Part shown: piece after piece, positions 1-10,014 of the stretch
Position numbering within the stretch: position 1 is the first letter of the stretch
Layout: each line of letters starts with the position of its first letter
From: G963701675 sp963701675
GTDB taxonomy: Bacteria > Planctomycetota > Planctomycetia > Gemmatales > Gemmataceae
Assembly (NCBI GenBank): GCA_963701675.1
Contig: OY969623.1
Coordinates: 620,001 to 684,000 of the forward strand
DNA length: 64,000 nucleotides
Reading direction: 5' to 3'
Made by a program: the position numbers and the translations under genes
The notes under the pieces: model-generated
Seen by the model: the letters and a program-made list of their open reading frames with translations, nothing else
Databases searched by the model: none
What the model was told of the DNA's origin: nothing

Positions 1-73
1 TTGCGGTCCCATGCCGTTATCTTCATAAGCACTCGGGCTAGAACTCGCGCCTTCATTCCCGAGAGAGGGTTTT

Positions 74-706
74 GTGTTGTCCTCGACCGTACATCCACCG
101 GTAGCGGCGAGCCAGATCAACAAGTGGCTTGCCGAAGCTCGTGTTGGCTCGGACGAAGCTCTGGGTCATCTACTGGAAGCGTTCCGTCCATTCCTGCTGG
201 GCTTGGCTCGCCAGCGGATTCGCGCCGACATCAAACATCGACTGGGCTTTTCGGACGTAGTGCAAGACACCTTTGAAGACGCGCTCCGCGCCTTTCCGCG
301 GTTCGGCGGAGATTGTGAAGACGATCTTCGCTCCTGGCTGCGACGTATCCTGTTGACCAACGTAGCGCAATCGTATGCCGCGAACCATCGCCTCAAGCGC
401 GACATCGGCGCGGAAGTGTCGATGGAGAGGTTGCCGGGAATGTCCACGGCGAACGGCGCCGCGCCGTCGGCCGAGTCGTTGACCGTTGCGGCGCGGTCAC
501 GGGCACAGGATCAAGCATTACTTCAAGCGCTGAAGCAGCTCCCGGATGACTATCGGGAGATCATACAAATCCACCATTACGATCGCCGCACCTTCGCCGA
601 AGCAGGACAAGAGTTGGGACGGTCGGAGGACGCGACACGCAAACTCTGGACGCGGGCGATTGACAAACTCCGCGAACTGTTGGAGGCCGCCGATGCGTCC
701 CGATAA
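74..706 (+). CDS. ECF-subfamily RNA polymerase sigma factor
   Basis: A 210-residue sigma-70 factor of the extracytoplasmic-function type, which would redirect RNA polymerase to a small regulon. Region 2 lies around residues 28-95 (FSDVVQDTFEDALRAFPRF, then LRSWLRRIL). Region 4 lies around residues 148-200 (LKQLPDDYREIIQIHHYDR, then a helix-turn-helix with EAGQELGRSEDATRKLWTRA). The GTG start at 74 is preceded by GAGAGAGG at 61-68, a good ribosome binding site. The next gene starts inside this one (14-nt overlap), so the factor is probably translationally coupled to the kinase, as is usual for planctomycete ECF/kinase pairs. The specific target promoters cannot be told from the window. Confidence 0.9.
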   Translation: MLSSTVHPPVAASQINKWLAEARVGSDEALGHLLEAFRPFLLGLARQRIRADIKHRLGFSDVVQDTFEDALRAFPRFGGDCEDDLRSWLRRILLTNVAQSYAANHRLKRDIGAEVSMERLPGMSTANGAAPSAESLTVAARSRAQDQALLQALKQLPDDYREIIQIHHYDRRTFAEAGQELGRSEDATRKLWTRAIDKLRELLEAADASR

Positions 707-1912
707 CTCCCGGGAGCCCGACGAGAAATTCGTCGAGTTGCTGGCGGCATACGATGCGGCTGTCGCCTCAGGCACCGCAACCCCGTTGCCGTTGGACTCA
801 AAACCGAGTCATTGGCAAGAGCGGCTCGCTAGAGCCCAGGCCGTGGTCGAGCGTCTGGAGCGAGACCGGGCGCTTCGCGGAATCGGCGAACCGCCATCGG
901 CACCCAAAGCGACGGAGGCCCCTGGACTCGTCTACGATGCAGAAGGCCGGCTCACTCAGCTGGAAGACTATCAGATTCTGCGCGAGCTTGGCTGTGGTGG
1001 ATCGGGGACCGTTTATTTGGCGTTCGACACGAAGAACCAGCGACAGGTGGCATTGAAGATTCCTCGGCTGGAAGTCCTCGCCGTACCGTCACTTCGCTAT
1101 CGTTTCTTACGCGAGGCTCGCACTGCCGCCGGCTTTAGCCATCCCAACTTGATTTCCGTCTATCACACCGGGGAGATTGGACCGCTTTGTTACATGGTGT
1201 CAGCTTATTGCCCCGGCGTCTCACTCCGCGAATGGTTTATTCGTCGAGACGAACCGCTGCCCATCGAACAGGCGGTAGCATTGGTGTCTGACGTTGCCGG
1301 CGCGGTTGCGTACATTCACGAACGAGGAGTTGTTCATCGGGATTTGAAACCATCCAACATTTTGTTGGAGCGAATTCCCGATGCCGTGTCACCACTGTCG
1401 GCGAAATCGCCGAGTGAGAATGGAGTCTCACCGAAGATATCAGACTTGGATTTGGATCTTTCGGCGTTCATCCCAAAGGTAACCGACTTCGGGCTTGCCA
1501 AGAATCTCGACCTGGATGAAGGCCAGACCCGGAGCGGCACAGTCCTTGGTACGCCGCGCTACATGGCGCCTGAGCAAGCTGAAGGGCGTGTCCGGGTGGT
1601 GGGGCCGCATAGTGATGTGTATGGAATGGGCGTGATCCTTTACGAGCTACTCACACGGCAGACGCCGTCGTGGGAAGCCGGCGACAACGGCCCACTATTG
1701 GTTCCCGCGCGCAAGTTCCGACCCGACGCGCCGCGCAACTAGAGACGATTTGCAGCCGCTGTCTGGAACGCGAGCCTTCCCGCCGCTACGCAACGGCCGT
1801 CGATTTGGTCGCCGCGTTGCGGACTTTCGTGACGAACGACTCCGGCGACAACTGGATTGGCGGCCTTTGGCGCCGTGCCGTCAACCGCGTCCGCTCACCG
1901 AAGCATGACTAA
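693..1912 (+). pseudogene. Serine/threonine protein kinase, frame broken near its C-terminus
   Basis: Hanks-type kinase likely acting with the overlapping sigma factor. It starts at ATG 693, with GGAGG six bases upstream. Visible motifs are the glycine loop LGCGGSGTVY (residues ~99-108), the VALK lysine, HRDLKPSN (~215), DFGLAK and GTPRYMAPEQAEG. An acidic/serine-rich insert lies between the catalytic loop and DFG. The open frame stops at 1742 just after FRPDAPR. The missing kinase end (QLETICSRCLEREPSRRYA) continues in another frame to 1912, so one C appears to be missing near 1736. No transmembrane segment or sensor domain follows, which makes it short for this family. Either a real pseudogene or a sequence error; the catalytic core itself is complete. 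Confidence 0.85.
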
Positions 1913-2096
1913 ACTTCCTGTCTTGCCGGATTCGCCGCGGCGAGTTCGGCTGCGCCAGCTTCCTCTCAAGTGCGGTTAACGCCTCTACCGAAGATAACCG
2001 TTAGGTAGGTTGGAACGTCTGTAATCCCCACATCGAGTTTCTCCTCGGGGCGTTGCCGAGGATCCCTGAAGTTGGCATCCGAGGTCGGAGCTAAGA

Positions 2097-4133
2097 ATGG
2101 AGAGGGCGCGCATTCATCGCACATCTGTAGCGCCGCTGTTCTTATTAACAACCGTGTTCGTGCTTTCTGCAGCGTGCCTTGCAAACGCCGATCAGCCACC
2201 GGCTTCTGATTTCACGCTGCAGTTACGCCAAGTGTTAGCCGAGCGGGCCACATCCAAGGCCGACATCGACAGACGATCGCGGGAAATCGAAAAACGACTG
2301 GAACTCTTTCGAACGCCGGCAGAACTTCGCGACGCGCTGTTCTTGCTTGAGTGGCGTGACGCCGATTTGGACGCGACGCTTGCTGCGGCGGATCACAATG
2401 CGAGGGCCGTTCTAACTTCAAAGCTTGAAAGAGCTTTGATGGAAGCGCTGCGTTCGGATGACGCTACCCGACAACTCGCCGCTACGCAATTGGTCTCGGA
2501 ACTCGTAAATCCAATGCGGCATCGACAGCCTGCCGGTTGGTCGCTGGATGTCTTCGCGCCGGTGCTTGCCGAACTGGCGATTGGACCGAATCCAGAGTTG
2601 TGCCGAGCCGCGGCGCACACGTTGGGAAAGCTAGGTGGTGATCCCGCACACTCCGCGGGACCATTAGGGAGCCTCCTTCACTCCGACGAAGTCTCATTGC
2701 GGCGTGCCTCCGCGGAAGCGCTTTCGAAATCCGTCGACTCCGTCATGATTACGGCTGATGGGGCACTACGGTCCGAGCCGGACTCTATTGTGTCCGCCGC
2801 GCTCCGGTTGGCGCGGATCGTATTGCCGTTGGCTGCGCACGGCCTTGGAGATTCCGATACCGAAGTTCGCCGCCGATGTATCAATACGATACGCAAGCTG
2901 ACCTTACTTATCGACCGAGTCTTAGCCGACGAACGACTCACACGGATTGCTAAGCCGCAAGCGGCACTGGCAGATCTACGGACGACGGTGGAACTGCTTC
3001 AAATGCGGATGCCGGCCATAGCGCCCGTACTTAGCGACCTTGATCCCGAGGTACGCCGGTTGGCCCACCAGGCTTTGGAGAATGTTGCAAGAGTCGTGCG
3101 GCTTGTCGATTCGCGTTTCGCTCTTCTGCGGCCGGTGGATCGACTCGTGGCAATCGGTAACGAAACGGTGGCACCTCAAGAAGCCGGCGTCATCACAACT
3201 CAGGCCGATACTCGGCCGCAACAACCGGTGGAAAACGGCGGTGCGGAACGCTCGTTGATGCAAGGATTGCAACTCACTCTTCCGACGGTCGCATGTGGCG
3301 TCAATGACCCCGACGTGTTGGTTCGACGGGCGAGCATTGACGTCCTCGAACTACTCGGGGAGACGGCAAAATTGGAATCGGCCGCATTGGTTCAAGCGTT
3401 AGATGACAGTGACTTATACGTTCGTTGGTCGGCCGCTCGAACATTGGGAAATCTGGCTCCCGTCGATCCAGAACGCGCTGTGCCAGCTCTGGCGAAGCTT
3501 CTCAATGATGTGGATATGGACGTTCGCTATGCATCGGCGGAGTCACTGCGCCGCTACGGCCCCAAAGCCCAAGAGGCCACACCGACGCTCGTGGGAGTCA
3601 TTAATCACGCCGACCCAGGGACTGGTGTGGCCGCCATGCGCGCGCTACAGGGAATTGGCGTGTCGTCCGGACTTGCAATCCCGGAATTGATCTCCGCATT
3701 GGCCGCTCCTCAAGCGGGAGTCCGTGAGGCGGCGGCGCAGTTTCTCGGAAAGTTCGGGCCGGATGCCCGTGACGCGATGGGTGCGCTGCGACATACGCTT
3801 AACGACGAGGATTCCGGCGTGCGGCGGGCCGCCGGTGACGCATTGTTGGCAATCCTCGAGAGTGGCAAAGAACGCTCGATGTCGGAAGAATCCAGCCCCA
3901 TCAAACGAACATCGTACTTAGGAGCACCGACAGCCGTTGTGGCTGCCGTGAAATGGTGGCATGACAAGCACGTCATTGCAGCGACACCGCCAAAGATCGC
4001 TGCCACCTCGTTTGCCGCCGATCCTCGCACACGTGTTGTTCACACCGGGTGGCGGGCTGCCGCACCTGTCGGCACACCTGCCGTTTTGCTCGCACCTGTC
4101 GCCGGTAATCCTCCAAATCCAGCCGCTCGCTAG
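2097..4133 (+). CDS. Secreted HEAT-repeat protein
   Basis: A 678-residue protein with a signal peptide (hydrophobic residues ~12-29, cleavage probably near ACLANA). The rest is a long array of HEAT/PBS-lyase-type helical repeats, seen as recurring D-x-x-V-R-x-x-A blocks (DPEVRRLAHQALENV, DLYVRWSAARTLGNL, DMDVRYASAESLRRYG, DSGVRRAAGDALL). Such solenoids bind other proteins; no catalytic motif is visible. The last ~80 residues are non-repetitive and Ala/Pro rich. The start at 2097 has GGAG at 2087-2090. Its stop codon shares a CTAG palindrome with the stop of the convergent barrel gene. Function in the envelope is unknown. Confidence 0.8.
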   Translation: MERARIHRTSVAPLFLLTTVFVLSAACLANADQPPASDFTLQLRQVLAERATSKADIDRRSREIEKRLELFRTPAELRDALFLLEWRDADLDATLAAADHNARAVLTSKLERALMEALRSDDATRQLAATQLVSELVNPMRHRQPAGWSLDVFAPVLAELAIGPNPELCRAAAHTLGKLGGDPAHSAGPLGSLLHSDEVSLRRASAEALSKSVDSVMITADGALRSEPDSIVSAALRLARIVLPLAAHGLGDSDTEVRRRCINTIRKLTLLIDRVLADERLTRIAKPQAALADLRTTVELLQMRMPAIAPVLSDLDPEVRRLAHQALENVARVVRLVDSRFALLRPVDRLVAIGNETVAPQEAGVITTQADTRPQQPVENGGAERSLMQGLQLTLPTVACGVNDPDVLVRRASIDVLELLGETAKLESAALVQALDDSDLYVRWSAARTLGNLAPVDPERAVPALAKLLNDVDMDVRYASAESLRRYGPKAQEATPTLVGVINHADPGTGVAAMRALQGIGVSSGLAIPELISALAAPQAGVREAAAQFLGKFGPDARDAMGALRHTLNDEDSGVRRAAGDALLAILESGKERSMSEESSPIKRTSYLGAPTAVVAAVKWWHDKHVIAATPPKIAATSFAADPRTRVVHTGWRAAAPVGTPAVLLAPVAGNPPNPAAR

Positions 4134-5671
4134 GCGGCGATTAGCTTAATATCGGAACTCGATTCCGAAGTTGGCGCCGTGCGCCAAAGGTCAGTGTTGG
4201 CAAACTGGAAGAGGGGCCGGGCCGGGCCCGTGAACGGGGCTGACGGGCTTCGCGGAGGTAGCTGCGTGGCATTAACCACACGGTCGATTTGATCTCCCGG
4301 GCGGGCCACGTTGTTCCAGTACACCAGCGTGTACCCGGCGGTAAGACGCCAGTTCTCATTGATTTGGTAGCCGAGCGTGACACCGGCCTCTGGTACGACA
4401 CTGAATACGCTTCGGCTGTACTCACCAATGTTCGTCGGCAAGGCGAGCAGCCCGCCGGTAAACGAGCTGGTTGCCCCGCCCGGCGGTGTGATCGCGGTCA
4501 AGCCATCGATGTTGACCCGCTGGTGGGTCGAACCGAGCGCCACTTTGCCAGTCAAATCGAGCTGCCAGTTTCTCCAGTTAAATTGCTGTCGCAGACCAAG
4601 CTGGCCGCCAAAGAACCAGTTACGAGTTGCAAAGTGGTCGTTAATGAACACCTGCGTGCCGGCAAGTTCGGGCGAGATGTTGTTCGGAAGGACGAGCAAG
4701 TTCTCGGTGATATCGAGCGATTCGCGAAGCCGCATGTAGCGCATGCCGACCAGGAAATCCGTTCGGCCGCAGCAGTAGCGACGCAAGTTGCAGATCCAGT
4801 TTACGTCCGCGCCCCATAACTCACTGGCGAGGTTAATGTTCACGGTACCGGCAAGCGGCAACAATGTTGGGAATTGTGGAACGAGCGGGTTCGCAATGAG
4901 TTGCGCGTCCTCTCCCGGGTTCGCTGGATCAGCGTTGAAGAACGGCCGAGCGAGCAACGGAACACCGGTGGAACTCGCCGTAAAGCCGACGGAGCGCTCA
5001 CCGAGGAAGAAAAAGTTCGCTTCGACACCGCTCGATTCGCAGGGATCACACCAAAAACCGAGGGTGAAACGGCCTCCGGAGAAGTTGTTGTGTTGTACGT
5101 CGCCGCCAAATAGAACTTGGGTTCCAGGTTGCCCGATCACGCCGAGCGAAGTTGCCGGACTCGTGGTGACAAGGGGTGGTGTGTTACTGTCGTTCAAATT
5201 CCACAATAGATACTCGCCCCGAAACCAGAAACACGGCGCGGCAGTCGGACACGGTGGCACGCACGGGTCGTCACAGTACGGCCCTGGCGAGCCGCACCAT
5301 GGATCCCCCGAAAACGTGGGGATCGTGCCCGGTCGCGGCGCCGCATCAAAAGCAGGGGGCAGCGGCGATGTCGCTATCGGCTCTTGCCGCCGAGGCACTG
5401 TACCTTCCGCGCCCTTCGGAGGTTCGTTGGTTGATGTGGGCGCGCCCAGCGGCATCGGCTGAGGAGGCTCTGGATTCTGAGCGCGAACTGTCGAGGTCGC
5501 GCGAACCTGTTGTTGATTAAACGAAGTCGGCATGATCGAGGCGCCGCTCGGCCGACCAAGCATAACTGCACTCGCCGTCGAGGCGCGTGGGCCGTTATCG
5601 CCGTGTGCTTGTATGTTCGTCGCGCAAACAGCCACACCGACCGCCAAAGTTCCTGCCAAGATGCATCGCAT
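4130..5671 (-). CDS. BBP7-family outer-membrane beta-barrel protein
   Basis: About 513 residues. ATG at 5671 is preferred over an ATG 15 bases upstream because the GGAGGG ribosome site lies between the two. A signal peptide is followed by a Pro/Ser-rich linker (~residues 30-135) and then the planctomycete barrel signature: WFRGEYLLWNLNDS, FGGDVQHNNFSGGRFTLGFW, VEANFFFLGERS, GADVNWICNLRR, FLVGMRYMRLRE, NWFFGGQLGLRQ and GYQINENWRLTAGYTLVYW. These alternating hydrophobic strands suit an outer-membrane porin-like barrel. The Cys-rich stretch CGSPGPYCDDPCVPPC before the barrel is common in this family. Precise cargo or function is unknown. Confidence 0.85.
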   Translation of the reverse strand: MRCILAGTLAVGVAVCATNIQAHGDNGPRASTASAVMLGRPSGASIMPTSFNQQQVRATSTVRAQNPEPPQPMPLGAPTSTNEPPKGAEGTVPRRQEPIATSPLPPAFDAAPRPGTIPTFSGDPWCGSPGPYCDDPCVPPCPTAAPCFWFRGEYLLWNLNDSNTPPLVTTSPATSLGVIGQPGTQVLFGGDVQHNNFSGGRFTLGFWCDPCESSGVEANFFFLGERSVGFTASSTGVPLLARPFFNADPANPGEDAQLIANPLVPQFPTLLPLAGTVNINLASELWGADVNWICNLRRYCCGRTDFLVGMRYMRLRESLDITENLLVLPNNISPELAGTQVFINDHFATRNWFFGGQLGLRQQFNWRNWQLDLTGKVALGSTHQRVNIDGLTAITPPGGATSSFTGGLLALPTNIGEYSRSVFSVVPEAGVTLGYQINENWRLTAGYTLVYWNNVARPGDQIDRVVNATQLPPRSPSAPFTGPARPLFQFANTDLWRTAPTSESSSDIKLIAA

Positions 5672-5791
5672 GAAGTTTCCCTCCATCTGAACTCTCAGCC
5701 TCTAATTCGGCTAATGAACCAGGAAGATGAGAATCGCATATCACGCTTTGCCAGGAGTTCTACTGCGCAACCCGGAACATTCCCGCAAAGT

Positions 5792-5831
5792 CAGCGTAAC
5801 CGGACTGCCTTAAGGCAATCCGATGACGCTG
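5792..5831 (-). terminator. Hairpin after the SdrD-like gene
   Basis: Nested inverted repeat: CAGCGT/ACGCTG outside, then CGGA/TCCG and TGCC/GGCA around a TTAA loop, with short unpaired spacers. It lies 25 bases beyond the minus-strand stop at 5856, where a transcription terminator is expected. No clear T tract follows. Confidence 0.55.
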
Positions 5832-5855
5832 CAAATGCGCTTGATCCCACAGGGG

Positions 5856-7612
5856 TTAGTTGGCGCCAGAAGCCGTTGAGGCCAAGAAGAAACGCTTGCT
5901 AAACGGCGGCTCAGCACGATCGTTATCTATCGGATCGGGATCGGTGCCGGAGGGTCGCAGCGTCTCGCCGAAGTTGTAGTCAGTGCCCGAGTCCCCGGAC
6001 GCTAGCTTCACGTTATCGACGCGATCGTTGCCTAGAACGCCGCCTTTGGATCCCAGTGAGTCTGCCCCATCGTTCAGCCCTGCGGGCTGGCTTTCAATGA
6101 TGGTGTAGGCCCCTGGCCGAAGCGGTGCAAACGAGAATGACCCGTTGGGGGCCGTTCGACGTTGAAGGGTAACTGTGCTCCCGAGATCATCGATTCCCGT
6201 GAGAGTTACGAGTACACCTTGAATCCCGGAGTCTCCGGAACCTTTCGAGCCGTTTTGATCGCGATCGATGTATACAGAGCCGGACAGGGTTGCAACAAGA
6301 ACCTCGCCGAAGTTGTTCTTTTCTCCGGCGGCACCGGCGGCGAGGTGAATGTCGCTTATCACGTCGTTGCCGAGATTCCCGCCTTGGGAGCCAAGGGTAT
6401 CTTTGCCATCGAGGAAGCCGACGGGCTGTGATTCGGTCAACGTGTAGATCCCCGGGCGAAGACCATTGAATACATACAGCCCGTCGTTCGCCGAGGACTG
6501 CACCAGGTTGACGGCTTGCCCGAGATCGTCCACTCCCGTGAGTGAAATTGTTGCACCTAGAATCCCCTGGTCGCCCGGATCCAGTACACCGCTTGTGTTG
6601 GCATCGTGGTAAACCTGGCCCACCAGCCTCGCCGGACGGAGCTCGCCAAAGTTGTTATCCGTCGAATCCGTCTCCTGTATCTGCACGTTGATGAAGTTGA
6701 CTGCCGCACTCCCAGGGATCGGCGCAACGTTCCCGGACGTTTTGAGCCCTGGAAGGAATCCAACGGGATCGCTTGGAAGGACTACGGTGTAATCGCCGGA
6801 GGGGAGACAACTGTGCGGTATGTAGTTATAGATCACGCGGACTCGACCGGAAACCGTGGTGTTGACTTGTAGCACGATATTGGCGAGGCCCGTGGCACTA
6901 GCACTACTTTGAGTGCGTTCACTCAACGTCACCGAGCCCGTGCCGATGTATCCCGCTAGTTCTTCCGGTGTATTAAGGATGATTGTGCGAGCGTTTCCGG
7001 CCTCCTGCCGACCGTAATCCTTTCCACTCGTCCCCCCGAAATCAATGTTTCCATCAAACGCGGTAGCCCCAAAAGACTGATTGAGCACGAGCTCCGTCGG
7101 CGCGATGTCCAGGGAAGGCCCGGCAATCGACGTTGTTCCCGTTACATTAGAGAAAATCGTCGCTGAACTGGTTTCAAGATTTTCGACCTTGATGACGCTG
7201 GCCAACTTGTCTTCGACGTGGATTTCAACTGACACCAGGGCCCCAAGCGATGGGTCGAACTGCGGCACGATGCCTTGCACCGAACCGCCGGTCGTTCGCT
7301 CGGCAAAGACAATGTCGTGCTGTTGTTGAGTGGGCGCCGTTTCGCGCGCGGGTCGGTGTCAAACTGGTAGAATCCGCGGTTGTTGGTGGTCGCTGTAGCA
7401 ACTACTTGGCCGGAACTGTCGCGTAGCTCGACGATTGCGTTGACCAGCGGCCCTTCACCGACTTCGCGAATGCCATTGTTGTTGAGATCGTCGTAGACGA
7501 AACCGCTGATGGCGGCACAGTCGAGCAGAAGCCGGCTCTCAAGTGACTCGACCGCCAACGCTGCTCGTGACAGTAACCGACGCTTTTGAAGGGCAACTAC
7601 GCTAGACGCCAT
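5856..7612 (-). pseudogene. SdrD-like surface protein, reading frame shifted near the N-terminus
   Basis: Large secreted protein with an N-terminal LESRLLLD motif (LEPR-type planctomycete sorting region) and three SdrD B-type Ig-like repeats with Ca-binding-like motifs (GFVYDDLNNNGIRE, GQVYHDANTSGVLD, GSVYIDRDQNGSKG). Between repeat 1 and repeat 2 lies an extra beta-rich domain that starts HDIVFAERTTGG and resembles the choice-of-anchor domains of bacterial surface proteins. The first ~90 residues are in one frame and the rest in another; the switch falls in a CGCGCGCG run at 7343-7350, where a two-base change would restore DPRETAPTQQQ. ATG 7612 is chosen because GGAGG lies nine bases upstream; upstream ATGs exist at 7618, 7621 and 7642. 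Role: probably cell-surface structure or adhesion (inference). Confidence 0.75.
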
Positions 7613-7621
7613 ATCCATCAT

Positions 7622-7674
7622 CCTCCGTGATGCGACCGCCAAGCGACGACCTCCGTTTCACGGAGTTATCGTCG
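7622..7674 (-). promoter_or_regulatory. Leader hairpin that can also pair with the Shine-Dalgarno
   Basis: On the minus-strand transcript, CGACGA and CTCCGT pair with ACGGAG and TCGTCG to form a hairpin (7644-7674). The CTCCGTGA arm (7658-7665) is equally complementary, 8 of 8, to TCACGGAG that contains the ribosome binding site (7623-7630). The two pairings exclude each other, so this could be a translational switch. Confidence 0.45.
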
Positions 7675-7814
7675 AACGCGATATCCTGATTTCCAACATC
7701 GGTCCGGTGAATGAACTTCAATCAATCGTGCCGGAAAGAACGGCAATTTCTGTGTAAAGCTGTAGGCGGCGTACGAGAGGAAGGGGACGTAGGGCGAGCG
7801 GGGACTCGGCGCGA

Positions 7815-9764
7815 CTAAGACGCCGCTCCAACGGCGACTCCCATGTTCATGTTAGGGTCGCTGGCGAAGAACTGCTGAAGCAAACTGGCATCCGGGTTGT
7901 AGGGATTGAAGAGCCCGTCAGCAATCGATTGTCCCTCATAGACTTTTACCTGCGGGCTGCCCGAAGTGGTTCCGGTAACAATGTCCGCGTAGCCGTCGTC
8001 ATTCACGTCGGCGGCCGCAACATTGGCGCCGATGTTGTACTGAATCCCGTAGGAGAAGAAATGTGCGAGCACACTCGCCTGAGGAGCATAGCCGTTGAAA
8101 TGGCCGGCTGAAATATCATGGCCGTCGTAGACACGAACATCCGGGTTTCCGACCGTGGCCCCGGTAATGACATCGGCGAAGCCGTCTCCGTTCACATCGC
8201 CAACCGACACCGTCGAGCCGACATTGAAACTGATTAAGTAGGGGAACCACTGTCCCAGAAGGCTCGTGTTCGCGTTGAAGTTCTTGAAAGCAACGTCTCG
8301 GCCATCGTAGACTCTTACATGTGGATTGCCGGAGCTCGCACCCGTAATGATGTCGGCGTAGCCGTCATCATTTACGTCACCCGTGGCGACATTGGCTCCG
8401 ACATTGAAGTTCAATCCATACGCGAACCACTGCACTAGTAGACTTGTCCCCTGTGGGTTGAACGCGCCGTTGATGTCCTTGCCGCTGTAAACTCGGATAT
8501 CCGGATTACCACCTAGCGGCGCGGTGATAATGTCGGCAAAACCATCCCCATTAATGTCACCCACTGCAACGGACATACCACTCTGAAGCGTCGTTGAATA
8601 CGGATAGAACTCTCGAACGATCATGCCACTCAACCCGTCGAAGACGCGAACCAACGGCCCCATGCCCGGACCAGGCGCGGCTACGATGTCGGCGTAACCA
8701 TCGGCGTTGATGTCTCCGACTCCGACGTTTACACCGCCCTTAAATTGCGCGTCGTAAGCGGAAAAGTTGAATTGCCACGCACCCGTGGTGCCGTTGTACA
8801 CCTGCACGAGCGGTGCACCTCCGAGGCCCGAACCAGTTGCAATGACCTGAGCCGGCATTCCGGCCCAGAAACTCTGCGGCAGGTTGACGGTATAGCCGTA
8901 CGCATCCTTCAAAATCAGCGCGTCCGTCGGCGAAATCAGAACTCGTCGACCGAACTTGTAACTCGAGTTCAGAGCGTCGAGTTGTCCTGAGTACGTAACC
9001 TTGGTCGCGGGGTGCGTGTATGAATTGCCGGCCTTGGCGATATGGCCCGGCAAAGGTTCACCCCAACCACCTTGATCGTCCGACGTAAGCAAGGTTCGGA
9101 CACTCGGGCCGTCAAATACGAATAGTGTGCCTCCGCTATCGACCACGTCAGGTTGTCCTGTGTTCCACAGATAGTTGTGTGGATCCATTTGCAACAACTC
9201 GCCGGGATCGGTATTAATCCCCAGCACGTGAGTCATCTCATGGACCACGAGGGTGAAAAAATCCCCGAGATACGCTGCTTGATGTCCGGGCGTGGCTTCG
9301 CGCGCGTACGAAGTCAGCAACGCACCGCTGTAGGCGGCAGAAAACATGTTGGCGTCGAAGAAGTACCCGCCGCCGTGGCCGTCCCACCCGGCGTCGATTT
9401 CGATTTTTCCAGCCTTCGGCTTTCCCTGGCCGTCCGTCTGAAGCCCGGACCAAGCCAGTGCCCCGTTTCCGATTTCGGTCGGGTCTATTGATAAGTTCAA
9501 GCTGAACGTGTTACCGCCGTCGGCGTAGTTGAAATTCACGATTACGTTCTGCCACGCCTGGATGGCGGCATCAACGACGCTCCGAGCCGCGCCAGCGTTG
9601 CCGCCGAATACGGCATTGAAGTTATCGGTATCCGAAAAAGCGTTGCCACGATTCGTCCATAGGATCGTGGAAAGCGCGGTTCGGTCTTCGAGCGTTTCGA
9701 TTCTCAGACGTACCGATGGTTGCGGAAACTTGGCAACGCGGCGGCCCCGAATGGGTTGTATCAA
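7815..9764 (-). CDS. Secreted FG-GAP-repeat protein with HExxH peptidase-like domain
   Basis: 649 residues with a TTG start. The N-terminus carries RIETLEDRTALS, the LExR sorting-type motif. Residues ~30-300 form a domain with VVHEMTHVLGINTD, a zinc-peptidase-like HExxHxxG motif; a third ligand is not certain, so catalytic activity is open. The C-terminal half has five repeats of ~65 residues, each with a GDxNxDGYADI motif (Ca-binding FG-GAP/VCBS type, beta-propeller blades), spaced by NPHVRVYDG-like strands and LLxQWFxY. The same module recurs in the 50.3-52.7 kb gene. A secreted or surface-anchored protein; substrate unknown. Confidence 0.8.
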   Translation of the reverse strand: MIQPIRGRRVAKFPQPSVRLRIETLEDRTALSTILWTNRGNAFSDTDNFNAVFGGNAGAARSVVDAAIQAWQNVIVNFNYADGGNTFSLNLSIDPTEIGNGALAWSGLQTDGQGKPKAGKIEIDAGWDGHGGGYFFDANMFSAAYSGALLTSYAREATPGHQAAYLGDFFTLVVHEMTHVLGINTDPGELLQMDPHNYLWNTGQPDVVDSGGTLFVFDGPSVRTLLTSDDQGGWGEPLPGHIAKAGNSYTHPATKVTYSGQLDALNSSYKFGRRVLISPTDALILKDAYGYTVNLPQSFWAGMPAQVIATGSGLGGAPLVQVYNGTTGAWQFNFSAYDAQFKGGVNVGVGDINADGYADIVAAPGPGMGPLVRVFDGLSGMIVREFYPYSTTLQSGMSVAVGDINGDGFADIITAPLGGNPDIRVYSGKDINGAFNPQGTSLLVQWFAYGLNFNVGANVATGDVNDDGYADIITGASSGNPHVRVYDGRDVAFKNFNANTSLLGQWFPYLISFNVGSTVSVGDVNGDGFADVITGATVGNPDVRVYDGHDISAGHFNGYAPQASVLAHFFSYGIQYNIGANVAAADVNDDGYADIVTGTTSGSPQVKVYEGQSIADGLFNPYNPDASLLQQFFASDPNMNMGVAVGAAS

Positions 9765-10014
9765 AGTCGACCTCTAAAGAAGCGCGCAGCACGACCGACG
9801 CCCTTGAGCCACACGCGCGGCGCGCAACGTCAAGGGGAGTGGGATCCTGCGCTAGAACCAGACGGGAACGAAAGACCTGGTTTCAGCGAGACTTGATGAG
9901 CGGGGGTTTGCTTAGGGGAGATAGCCCCGGCTCAGGCCACCGTTCGAAACGGCAGCCGACTGTTGAAGTATAGGTTCTGACCGGCGCGATGCAAATCCGG
10001 TCAGGCCTCGGGAA
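9765..10014. other. Intergenic region, 250 bp
   Basis: Lies between two minus-strand genes. It holds a terminator-like hairpin for the gene to its right (9977-10004) and a second inverted repeat at 9850-9888 (CGCT and AACCAG against CTGGTT and AGCG). No coding signal is seen. Confidence 0.5.
9977..10004 (-). terminator. Hairpin downstream of the membrane protein gene
   Basis: Perfect 8-bp inverted repeat CTGACCGG/CCGGTCAG with a 12-base loop, starting 11 bases past the minus-strand stop codon. A terminator by position; no T tract is evident. Confidence 0.55.

Noticed and set aside
9165..9260. Metzincin-type peptidase
   Set aside because: HEMTHVLGINTD has HExxHxxG but no His or Asp at the exact third-ligand spacing, so only a peptidase-like label is given.
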